Source: Astrothelium macrocarpum
Taxonomy: Eukaryota > Ascomycota > Dothideomycetes > Trypetheliales > Trypetheliaceae
Assembly (NCBI GenBank): GCA_021030915.1
Contig: JAGEMR010000115.1
Coordinates: 1 to 64,000 of the forward strand
Direction: 5' to 3'
DNA length: 64,000 nucleotides
Made by a program: the position numbers and the translations under genes. Below the pieces are notes generated by a model. The model saw only the letters and a program-made list of their open reading frames with translations, was not told the origin of the DNA and did not search any database. Shown here piece by piece: positions 34,601 through 43,809 of the stretch (the first letter of the stretch is position 1; every line of letters begins with the position of its first letter).

Positions 34601-35727
34601 GTCTCCCGTAGGCTCTTGATTTCCTCGGTCAACTCACTGTAACGCACAGTTTGCGTTTGTTTGCTTTCCTGAAGTGTTTGCACGGTTTCTTCGTACTTCT
34701 CAAGCATGTGCTCAAGTTCTTCGTCTGGTTGGTCAAGCCGCTTCAAATTGCGTAGTAAACGGTTGACATTGTCACGCTTGGCGCGCTCCTCAATGCGTTT
34801 GCCTTCGAGTTCGGCAACGGTTTTCTCGAACCGAGCAGCATGCCTCCAAGCTTCTTCGGATTTTGTGGTTGCCTCCAGTATGTCTTTGTCCATGTCCTGA
34901 GACCTGGCTCGAAGCACTTCTATTTCCTCGAACAGGTGGTGTGATAACTTCTCGGCTCGCTCGCCCTTAATCTTGTCTTCTTTGGCGTGCTGTTCAATAA
35001 GTTTGTATTTGGCTAGTTCCTCGTTATGGGTTTTCCTGAGTATTTTGATGTTGTCGATCGCTCTAGTGTATTTTAACGCCTCGAAGATTTCGTCGAAACG
35101 CTTCTTCAATTGCGCTGGCTCGCTCATCGGCCATAGACTATCATCCTGGTGGCAGAATATGACATGTTCTAATATAGCCTTCGAGACGCCCAGGTATTGA
35201 GGCATGATGGTGTCTAGTTCGCCAACTTTCGAAGAGATCGATATGCGCTCGCCATCCCTCCTTGCCTCCAAGGTGCCCTCGAGCTTCTTTTGAGACCGTG
35301 AAGTCTTCTTGACGTTGAGCTGGAGCTTGCGTGATGTCACCATCCGAGTGCCATTAGTTCCCACAAACATGAGCTTTACAAGAGCAGTAACTTCTTTCTC
35401 ATGGCAGAGGTTAGGATCATGGATGAATGCGCCGCCGAATTTGCTGTTGACCGGCAACTCGCCCGTGGTTGCATATTTGAGACACTCGATGATGGTTGTC
35501 TTGCCAGCCCCATTGTAGCCAACAATGATGGTCAGTGGAGTATAGAACTGAATGGTATTAAAGGGTTTAGGACCAAAGCTGCGAACACCCGAGATCTGGA
35601 GTCTATCTATGCTTGCTATTCACTGTCAGCCTTCTTCGTGAGAGAACATGTTGATGTTCAAGTAGCGACATACACCTGCTTCATATCAGCAAAGAGTCTT
35701 GGTTCGACTGTGGGGTGTGTACTTACA
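31699..35727 (-). CDS. rad50: DNA double-strand-break repair ATPase Rad50
   Basis: ABC-type ATPase of the Mre11-Rad50-Nbs1 complex, acting in break repair and telomere maintenance. The main exon is 35615-31699 and encodes about 1305 residues, close to yeast Rad50 (1312). It starts S-I-D-R-L-Q-I-S-G-V-R-S-F, then Walker A (G-Y-N-G-A-G-K-T-T), the Q-loop region H-Q-D-D-S-L-W-P, long coiled coils interrupted by the zinc hook C-R-L-C (33565-33576), the signature R-C-S-A-G-Q-K-V-L-A-S, Walker B (L-I-A-L-D-E-P-T-T-N-L-D) and the H-loop I-V-I-T-H-D. The start codon lies in a small upstream exon, probably ending at the GTAAGT donor near 35726, but I could not place the ATG without breaking frame; the upper limit given is approximate. 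Divergent from wc-2. Confidence 0.95.
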
Positions 35728-36172
35728 TCTTCGTAGGAAGTCAAGTGCTTGTGGGATGTGACAACCTATGTTTAGCAAGAAAGAAAGTCGACACGACGTA
35801 GGCTAAGGCAGGAAGGTGAAGAGTTGAAGGTACAGAGGCAGGGAAAGAACTGGCGTTGTTGCCTTATATGAGGTACCTCCATGAGCCTCACCCACGGCCA
35901 ACTCTTCACGTACTTCAGTGACCAAAGTGCCAGGTGAAATGCGCGACATGGAGGCTGACGTCACGCCTAAGTGACACGTATTCACGTGATGCTCACGAGG
36001 TCTGGACCAATCACGTCACGCCTCGCTGATGAAGAACGCCAGCATGGAGAAGACCATCGCTAACCGCGCACGCACATGTCCTGCCCATGCGCTGAGTGAT
36101 TAACGTTGCCCAACCCTCTGTCTGCTGTCTCCTCGGGCCACGCATGTGGTATCACACTACCACCGGGTTTCA
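35728..36172. promoter_or_regulatory. Bidirectional promoter of rad50 and wc-2
   Basis: About 450 bp between the divergent genes. It holds a full CRE/ATF palindrome TGACGTCA (35956-35963), a CACGTG E-box (35983-35988), a CCAAT box (36007-36011), and the 11-bp direct repeat ACGTCACGCCT at 35958-35968 and 36013-36023. These suggest bZIP (ATF/CREB-type), bHLH and HAP-complex input. Which gene each site serves is not decided by the sequence. Confidence 0.6.
35956..35963. promoter_or_regulatory. CRE/ATF site TGACGTCA
   Basis: Perfect 8-bp palindrome, the consensus for ATF/CREB-type bZIP factors (Atf1 or AtfA in fungi), lying between rad50 and wc-2 about 240 bp from either transcription unit. Confidence 0.55.
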
Positions 36173-37859
36173 ATGTCCTTGTATCAAAATGGAAGTACAC
36201 TACCGCCCGAAGTAAGTACGATTCATGTCGAATAGGATTGATTAGCAAGACTGACGCTCTCTGTAGATGGACGCCGTTGATTCCATGTCCGGAATGCTGG
36301 ACCAGGACTCAAACATGCTCAACGGTCTCAACATGACTGACATGATTCCCATGGATCTCGATCTTTCCTTGCCTCCCGAAACCGACACTACCTCCTTTAC
36401 ACCTGCAGCTGCATCACAGGCGCCACAGCCTACTGCAGAACCCAGTGATGGCGCATTTGCTCTGCAACAACAGGATGGCGGATCGATATCTGTAGCAGGT
36501 GCTGGCCCACTGCCTACAGGATTTGGAATCCAGCCAAACCAATCCAGCGGAAGCACATTGACAGAATTCACAAAACGCCGTAACTGGTCACAGCGCGTCC
36601 TCGAGGAGCTCAAGGATTTTTTGCATATTCTGACTCCAGACGGGCGCATACTCTACGTGTCACCTTCATGTAAATCTTTAACTGGCCACGATCCCTCCCA
36701 AATTCAAGGAAAGTTTATTGGTGAATTCATACATCCCGATGATAGCGGCATCTTTGTTCGGGAGTTCAATGAATCAATCGCTTCCGGCAACCCGCTACGC
36801 TTTTTCTATCGCTTCCGTAAGGCAGATGACACCTATGCTATATTTGAGTCTCACGGACATCCACATCTCTCTTCCGAAGCCATCCAGTTTGGACCCAGCC
36901 CTAATAGCGCCGGATTTTGTCGAGGCTTCTTTCTCATGGCACGTCCATATCCCACGAAAAATGCTGCTCTTCTAGACTCTTTCCTCGAACACAAGATCGA
37001 AAACGAGCGCCTCACCAAACGCATTGCCGAGCTCAAGCGTGAGGAAGCGGAGGAGACGGAAGCTCAAGAGCGACACTGGAAACAGAGAGTCGAAGGCCCC
37101 CAGTCGTCCATGACGCCCTCGGAATCTCTCGCTGACGCTGCACTTCGTCCCAGCAACGCAGAAAACGGGCAGAGCAACATTACCATGGGGGATGGAGCAA
37201 ACCAATCTTCTGCTACGCCTTCAGCGAGCGCCTATGGAGGAATGCCACCGCCTGCAAAGCCAGGTGCTGCATCCAATGCCCTTACACGACAGAATTTGGA
37301 CGAAGCACTCGCTGCGAGCAAACCCGACAGCATCAACGATAAGATGGCGCGATATGAAGGTGCGACACATATCGAAACAATTGAGATGCTCACTGGCCTA
37401 CGGTATCGGGATGGTGAGCGCTCGCAAGGCATTTCTACCGGCGATACGTCACCTGCACTGATCAAGGGCGATGCCGGCATCGTCATACTGGCCGATCGGG
37501 ACAAAGGGTCTGGTTCAGGAGCTGGGGAGAAGAAAAAGAAGGTCAAAGTGACGGATGAATATGTCTGTACCGATTGCGGAACGTTAGATAGTCCAGAGTG
37601 GAGAAAAGGGCCAGCGGGTCCAAAGACGTTATGCAATGCTTGTGGCTGTAAGTCCCCACTGATAAATTTTGCCCAGATCCCCAGTCTTTCTCACGCCGAT
37701 CACTGTGTACATTTATGCCGACTAAATTTCCTAGTGAGATGGGCCAAAAAAGAAAAGAAACGTCAAGGTGTTCCACCTGGGCCTCCAGGAAGTACTCCAG
37801 CACATCAGGGCCTGCCGCCATCGCTTCCAATGGGACAGAGTACTGGAAGCAGTGGATGA
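36173..37859 (+). CDS. wc-2: White collar 2 light and clock regulator (PAS-GATA)
   Basis: Partner of WC-1 in the white-collar photoreceptor and clock transcription complex (LreB in Aspergillus). Exons: 36173-36211, 36267-37647, 37735-37859. The first exon encodes 13 residues in frame with ATG 36267; translation may instead begin at 36267 (501 residues), because intron 36212-36266 ends TGTAG directly before that ATG. An acidic Met/Gln-rich N-terminus is followed by one PAS domain (about 110-220 from 36267, D-F-L-H-I-L-T-P-D-G-R-I-L-Y-V-S-P-S). A charged helix follows, then a C-x2-C-x18-C-x2-C GATA zinc finger typical of white-collar proteins. The last intron (87 nt) splits the finger directly after C-N-A-C-G and joins to L-R-W-A-K-K-E-K-K-R. 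The PAS domain lacks the flavin-binding Cys motif of WC-1, as expected for WC-2. Confidence 0.95.
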
Positions 37860-38417
37860 CATATACGATATCCAATGAATTTAGAAGCAACTTCGTTATG
37901 GCGATTCAGGTGTCCTTGCTGGTGTCTATGCTTTGATATGGCCGGAAACGAGCTTGCGGTTTTTAAAAGGTTGTGCATATGCAAGGTTTTTGGTACATGG
38001 TGAGAATGCCATTAGCTCAGGGGGTGGACCTTAACAGACATTGGAACGGGCGCACGATGCATGATGAAATCTTGGTCAGTTTTGGCGCAATATACCTCTT
38101 TGTCTTTACATCCCCTGCTTCTGACGCTTTTGATTGCTCATTTGGGACTCACGTTTTCTCGAAATTAATTTAGGAATCGTTATCGAGCTATCCTCGCAAG
38201 CAACCTTTCTTAGGCTCTTTTGACCGTACAACATTTTGTATTTGTATGTCACATGGCTGAAAGGTTTGGGAGAGCCCTCATGAACCATTACTCGAGGCTT
38301 TGCTCGACTTCAGTGGTTTGTGCGCTTCCTCCAAACATTTTAAACCCATGTATAACCCAAATAATGGTTCCGAAGTGTTCCTATCCTAGTAAGCTATGAA
38401 TCGAGTGTTCGTGAAAC
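37860..38417. other. Convergent intergenic region
   Basis: 3' flanks of wc-2 and of the F-box gene. No open frame or RNA gene supported. Confidence 0.5.
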
Positions 38418-40281
38418 CTAGTAAGCAAGCCGGACTTTCCGTCCGGACGTCAGTTGCTCCTGTGATCGAGAATCAACTTGAATACCTTGCTTCACCGCCC
38501 ATTCCACAGCATCAATACTAAGATCCATGCACTGATTAACCCCAAGATATACAAGAGAAGCTTTCAAATTTTGCACGAGTTTTTTGACACCAACGCCAGT
38601 GATCCGTGTATGGGAAACATCGAGACGGCGTAAAAGGGTGAAACGCTCTTAAAACACATAAGTACGATCTCTTGTTAAAAAGCGCTTTACGCTGTTAAAA
38701 CTTACCAATGACCAAGTCCACAATATCATCATTGAAACCTGAATTTGATAGACCGAGTTCTTTCAATCGATGGTCCAATCGCCTATTGCTAAGCAACGTC
38801 AACACGTCATGTGATTGTAGTGCCGAGTCATTGATGATCAATTTTTCAAGACTACGCTCCTCGCCACGGCCGGCGATTGTTTGGAGAAATTGAGAAGAGT
38901 TCATATCAACACTCCATTCTAATTCGGTCAGATGTGGAAACAAAGTTGTCGTCTCGTCCACGTCCTGCAAGAAATCTCCCGGACGATTTCCGGTAAAATT
39001 GATGCGTAGGTTTTCCAGCGTTGGAGGAAGGTCATTGTACGTGAATGATATTTGTGAATCGAGAAGATCGAGCGACTTCAACTTGGGGAGCGCGCGGAAA
39101 GGTATTTGTCCTCGTTGGGGAAAGGCAGCCCATTTCCTCAGAGTCAATGCCTCGAGATTGGGCACCAAGGGCAATAAAAGCGTCAGCATCGATACCACAG
39201 ACCGAGCGTATTGATTACTGCTGTGCACCAATTTAAGTACTTTCAAACCAGGCGACTCAGTCTTTGATATCAAAGGCAACCCCCCGGCTTTTACTAGTCC
39301 AAACTCAGCCGTTGAGAGCGACTTGCAGGTATCGAGGATTGCAAAGACGCAGTCGAGGGTAATTTCGGCGGCATTGCCAATAATCAAATTTCTAAGAGTC
39401 GGCGATCCAGGTGTTAGTAGCGATGCAAACGAATGGCCTAGAATGTGGCTGCTGAGGATCTCCAAGGTGTCTAGTTTGCGGCAGCTCTTCGCCAGGAAGC
39501 GCACCGCAGTGGTTTCATTATCACCTAAACGGTGTAATATAGCCTTTCTCAGTTCTCCTGCAGATCTTTGGATGGCATGGTTAACGAAGCGGATGGGAAC
39601 AAGTCGCTTTGCTTTCGAGAGATCCAGGTGGTTCCACAGCCTTTCCTTCGATGACAATAATTGATTCCAAGCCCTGGATACCCTCAAACATCGCACAACC
39701 TGCTCAAATTGGAGAAAATTGAGAATGATCTCAGCCACTTCCATCGGGAGGACCTGAAACGGATCCTGTGATTTTGGGGGAGACAAATGACGCGAGAGCT
39801 TCTCACAAACAGAGAAGAGGATTCTATAATCATCTGAATTGCTACTGGAAACTCTTCGTAAGCCATACTGATAAATGTCAAGTGCCTGTTCGGATTTGTC
39901 CATTTTTTGTAGAATCCTACCAGCTCGGAGATAGCCCTTTCACGAGTTAGTCGTGTCTAAAGTGGCCTTTTGAATTCCACGCTCAAGCTGAATACGTACC
40001 GTCACATCCTTTCGGTGGCGTTTGATCGTGCTCTGAGCGTCATGTAGAGCCTTCTTGAAGTCCCCAAGCTTTTCATATGTGGCAGCACGGTTGTCATATA
40101 GACTTGCTTTTGGCGCAATGGATTTTGCGATTGCCTAGCAGAAATGAGCAACAACGAAGCGACACTGTATTGATTGAGAGTCAACCTTCGAAAACGCGTC
40201 GAGAGCCTCGACGTACTTGGCACTGCGATAAAGCGTTTTGCCGTGTAACTGTAACGCGTTTATCCCGTGTTGATCATCCAT
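38418..40281 (-). CDS. dia2: TPR-F-box-LRR protein of the Dia2/Pof3 type
   Basis: Substrate receptor of an SCF ubiquitin ligase. Four exons: 40281-40186, 40134-40000, 39936-38706, 38647-38418; introns of 51, 63 and 58 nt; 563 residues. Domains: TPR repeats at about 5-110 (A-L-D-A-F-S-K-A-I, Y-D-N-R-A-A-T-Y-E-K-L-G, G-Y-L-R-A-G-R-I-L), F-box at about 137-185 (V-L-P-M-E-V-A-E-I-I, then W-N-Q-L-L and L-W-N-H-L-D-L-S), and leucine-rich repeats to the end. This order and length match fission yeast Pof3 and budding yeast Dia2, which act at replication forks in genome stability and on chromatin-bound substrates. Orthology is inferred from architecture. Divergent from the CTNNBL1 gene with 187 bp between starts. 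Confidence 0.9.
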
Positions 40282-40468
40282 TACCACTGCGCAACTTCGT
40301 CACAGACGACTCAGTGTGTTGTAAAGAAGTTCGAATAAAAATTCCAGTATCAAGTGCGAATGTTAGGGTTGTTTTTGTAAAGGTAAAAGTGGAGGACGCG
40401 GCGAGTTTACGCGACTGGCACTTTGCTGCCCGCGGAGGAGCCACTCCTCATCTCCCGCAAACTCCACC
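40282..40468. promoter_or_regulatory. Short bidirectional promoter
   Basis: Only 187 bp separate the start codons of the Dia2/Pof3-type gene and the CTNNBL1 gene, so both promoters and leaders must share this stretch. No canonical TATA box is visible. Confidence 0.6.
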
Positions 40469-42247
40469 ATGACAAGCGTCGACGAGCTTTTCAAGAGCTC
40501 TAGCAGCCTCACTGGATCAAAACGCAAGTTCGACAGCTTCAATGATCCTCAACAACTCTACGACTCCTCCAAGAAAAAGCCCAATGGCGACACTAGTCGG
40601 GACCGTCATGTAGAAATCAAGGCCGAGGACGACGAACAATACGATGTCGAACGACCGCCAGAAGACGACGACACAGTTCCTGAAGATGACGATGAAGAAG
40701 GGCGCTTTTTTGGCGGAGGAGTCAACCAGGAATCCAAAGAAGCTCTAGACTATCTCGACCAACATGATCAAGAATCCTACGAACCGGAGAAGATCGATAA
40801 AGCATGGGTACGAAAACTGGGCTTGAATTTTGAGAAAAAGATATCCAAAAATGCGGAACTTCGATCCAAATTTGACGAGGATCCTCAGAAATTCATGGGT
40901 TCAGAAGCAGACTTGGACGCAGCTATCAAGGCGTTGTCTATTCTTTCCGAACACTCTGAATTCTACGAAGAGTTTGCAAAGTTGGGCTGCACAAAATCCC
41001 TAGTATCTCTGCTTGCTCATGAAAATGCGGACATCGCCATTGATGCCATCCAAATCATCGCCGAACTGACAGATGAGGACGTCCAAGCCGAGCAGTTCCA
41101 ATGGGACGCACTTGTCAATACCATGCTTGATGCTGATCTGCTTAGTCTCCTCATGTCCAACTTTTCTCGCTTTAATGAGACCGAAGAAGCCGACCAAAGC
41201 GGCGTGTATCATTCGCTGAGCGTTTTAGAAAATCTATCTTCCAACGTCAACATAGTATCTCGCATCGGCACCAACACATCTGTTCTTCAACTTCTCCTGT
41301 CCCGCCTGTCTGAAAGGCAGTCTCCGTCCATCACGCAAAACATGCAGTACACTGCCGAGCTGCTTGCTATTCTCCTCCAAACATCCACCAGCAATCGGAG
41401 CACCTTCCTCAACACGATCAAATCTCCTACTAATGGTGTCGATTCTCTTCTCCAGCTCCTCGCCCCCTACCGCCGACGCGATCCGCAAAAGGATTCTGAT
41501 GAAGAAGAATACGTAGAAGACCTCTTGGACGCACTCACCTGTATCCTCGATGAACCTGTTTCGAAAGCCCTCTTCCTTGAAGCTGAGGGCGTTGAGCTCA
41601 TGCTTATTATGCTTCGTGACTCCAAATTTGCCAAGCCCCGTGCGCTGCGCGTACTTGATCACGCACTCTCAGGCCCGACATCTGTGACGAGCCCTGTATG
41701 CGAGAAGTTGGTCGACGCAGCAGGTCTAAAGACTGTGTTTGGCCTGTTCATGAAGAAGACGACGGATGCGGCCTCTTTGGAGCATTTGTTGGGTATCTTT
41801 GCGAGCCTCTTGCGATGCCTACCTGGAGAAAGCGCGCCGCGATTACGGGTCCTGGCCAAATTCATTGAAAAGGATTGGGAGAAGGTGTCAAGATTGGTAG
41901 GGATAAGGAGAGATTTTGCGAGTAAGGTGGGAAAGGTGGACGAGCGGATCAACCAGGAACGGAAAGGATTAAATGCGGAGCAGAGGCAAGATAAAAGTGG
42001 TGAATGGTTGGGTCGTAGATTGGATGCCGGGCTGTACTGTTTGCAGACTATAGATGTGGTGCTAAGTTGGTTGGTAGCAGAGGACGACGGTGTGAGGAAG
42101 CGCACTGTAGCATTGATGGCAGAGCGAGACGAAGGCCTATCAGATTTGAAATCTTCACTGAAGGAGCAAGTCGACGGCATAGAAGATGGCGATGAGGAGG
42201 CTCAAAACATCAAAGAGATGCTCACCACTTTAACATCTCTTTTGTAG
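40469..42247 (+). CDS. Beta-catenin-like protein 1 (CTNNBL1, spliceosome-associated)
   Basis: Single exon, 592 residues. The N-terminus (1-95) is acidic with basic clusters (K-R-K near 20, K-K-K-P near 37) that may act as nuclear localisation signals. From about residue 100 the conserved CTNNBL1/DUF1716 region begins (A-L-D-Y-L-D-Q-H-D, W-V-R-K-L-G-L-N-F-E-K-K-I), followed by armadillo-like helical repeats (I-A-I-D-A-I-Q-I-I-A-E-L-T-D-E-D-V and similar). The human homologue binds Prp19-complex proteins such as CDC5L and PRPF31 and works in pre-mRNA splicing; the same role is inferred here. Converges with the PPIL4-type cyclophilin gene, itself spliceosomal, with 185 bp between stops. Confidence 0.93.
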   Translation: MTSVDELFKSSSSLTGSKRKFDSFNDPQQLYDSSKKKPNGDTSRDRHVEIKAEDDEQYDVERPPEDDDTVPEDDDEEGRFFGGGVNQESKEALDYLDQHDQESYEPEKIDKAWVRKLGLNFEKKISKNAELRSKFDEDPQKFMGSEADLDAAIKALSILSEHSEFYEEFAKLGCTKSLVSLLAHENADIAIDAIQIIAELTDEDVQAEQFQWDALVNTMLDADLLSLLMSNFSRFNETEEADQSGVYHSLSVLENLSSNVNIVSRIGTNTSVLQLLLSRLSERQSPSITQNMQYTAELLAILLQTSTSNRSTFLNTIKSPTNGVDSLLQLLAPYRRRDPQKDSDEEEYVEDLLDALTCILDEPVSKALFLEAEGVELMLIMLRDSKFAKPRALRVLDHALSGPTSVTSPVCEKLVDAAGLKTVFGLFMKKTTDAASLEHLLGIFASLLRCLPGESAPRLRVLAKFIEKDWEKVSRLVGIRRDFASKVGKVDERINQERKGLNAEQRQDKSGEWLGRRLDAGLYCLQTIDVVLSWLVAEDDGVRKRTVALMAERDEGLSDLKSSLKEQVDGIEDGDEEAQNIKEMLTTLTSLL

Positions 42248-42432
42248 TTCCTAATGCCTGCACCAACGCGATATTTATACTGATTTCCAACGAACGTATC
42301 ACGTCAATGTTTGTGGCGACCCAGTTCACCTGTCAAAGCTAGGGCTCTTTTTCTATTATACAAGCATCGTTCCAATCATCATTGTCGTCAAAATGACCAT
42401 CTATCAATCACTGTGGTGAATATAATGGTAGA

Positions 42433-43809
42433 CTATCGCCTATGATCTTGGTATTCATTCTTGCTTGGACTGCGACTCCTACGCCGATCGCGATGACGAC
42501 TTTCGTATCTCCTATCACGACTCCCATCTCTTCGTCTTGCCTTGTCGTAGTATTCGTCACGATAGTCCCGTCTCCTCTCCCGTGCTCGTCTCCTATTAGA
42601 ATCATGCTCTCTATCAGTCCGATCACACCAACGATCTTGCTCTTGCTCCCGCTGCCCTTGTTGTTCTCGATCGAACACCATACCGTAGCCGTTCGTTCGA
42701 TTACGATCCCTATGTGGTTCGGCTCGATATTGCTTCCTCCTCTCCAAATCAGCAACGCCGCCAAATCCACCCTGCTGTGCACGCTTGGAGTTTGTTGAGT
42801 CTCGCCAAACATTGGCAATCTTAGACACGCTTTGCGAGAAGTCTACATGTATTCGATGGTCGTCAATAAGGACGTTGTCCATTTTAGCGTAGGCTCGCTC
42901 GCAGTCCTCTTGATTATCAAATTCGATAAAGGCATATTGCAGGCTGTCTCCGGTCTTCTTATCTCGTATGACTTCACATGACAAAATCTTCCCAAAACGG
43001 GAAAAGAGAAGCTCCAAATCCTCGTCACGGGTCACAGGGTTCAATTTGCAGACAAACAAGACATTCTCGGGAGGCTTAACTTCAGCAAAAGGCAGGTCGC
43101 CGACCATCTCAAGGGTCAATGCTTGTGCTCGGGCTTCACGCTCTCTTCGAAGCTTTTCCAAACTCTCTTGGTCTGCATTCTCGTTGAGGTCTTCGTTGTG
43201 GGCAATGCGCTGGGTTGCAAGCTGGGCAGGAGTTGGTACCGGGCTATCCGGAGGCTCTTGTAGATTCGGGGGATCATCAAATGGATCATCAATCACCCGT
43301 GTATGCAAAAGGCGAATATCTCTCAGTGGTCTTCCAGTCTCCATATCGAGAAAGGCGCTATTGATCTTTTCCAAAACATCGAATCCCTCGGCAACTATTC
43401 CAAAAATGGCTGCCCTGCCATCAAGTCGATCTACGTCATCGCCGAGAGTAATGAGGAATTGGCTGCCGGCTAGCCGGTCGTCAGGATCACTTGCTGCCGG
43501 TGTTGTTGCCATACTGACCGTTCCGCGCTTAGCATGTTTGAGCTTGGGATGTATCTCTGGCCTGAAGAGCTTATCAGACGTAACCCCAAGCAAACCCCAT
43601 ATCGATGATCCTCCGTCACTATCCTTTGATTCTGGTCCGATCGGATCGCCAGTCTGGCAAGACAAGTTTGGCCGGACATTGTAGAAGGGAGAGAAGTTGT
43701 AGTACTTCACTTTGCAAAGCTTGAGGAAATTCCGACAACACGTAGGAGCATCATTGATCAGCAAGTCGACCACGATGTCGCCTAGAGATGTCTCCAGTAG
43801 AACAGCCAT
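42433..43809 (-). CDS. cyp6: Cyclophilin-RRM protein (PPIL4/Cyp6 type)
   Basis: Single exon, 458 residues. N-terminal cyclophilin domain (about 1-175: M-A-V-L-L-E-T-S-L-G-D-I-V-V-D-L, Q-T-G-D-P, A-G-S-Q-F-L-I-T-L-G), then an RRM at about 245-320 (N-V-L-F-V-C-K-L-N-P as RNP2-like, Y-A-F-I-E-F as RNP1-like), then a long Arg/Asp/Glu/Ser-rich tail. This three-part layout defines the PPIL4 family of spliceosome-associated nuclear proteins. At the active site the usual F-H-R-V reads F-Y-N-V, so the catalytic Arg is replaced; prolyl isomerase activity is probably weak, as in other family members. The AT-poor basic tail is typical of RNA-binding splicing factors. Confidence 0.93.
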   Translation of the reverse strand: MAVLLETSLGDIVVDLLINDAPTCCRNFLKLCKVKYYNFSPFYNVRPNLSCQTGDPIGPESKDSDGGSSIWGLLGVTSDKLFRPEIHPKLKHAKRGTVSMATTPAASDPDDRLAGSQFLITLGDDVDRLDGRAAIFGIVAEGFDVLEKINSAFLDMETGRPLRDIRLLHTRVIDDPFDDPPNLQEPPDSPVPTPAQLATQRIAHNEDLNENADQESLEKLRREREARAQALTLEMVGDLPFAEVKPPENVLFVCKLNPVTRDEDLELLFSRFGKILSCEVIRDKKTGDSLQYAFIEFDNQEDCERAYAKMDNVLIDDHRIHVDFSQSVSKIANVWRDSTNSKRAQQGGFGGVADLERRKQYRAEPHRDRNRTNGYGMVFDREQQGQREQEQDRWCDRTDREHDSNRRRARERRRDYRDEYYDKARRRDGSRDRRYESRHRDRRRSRSPSKNEYQDHRR

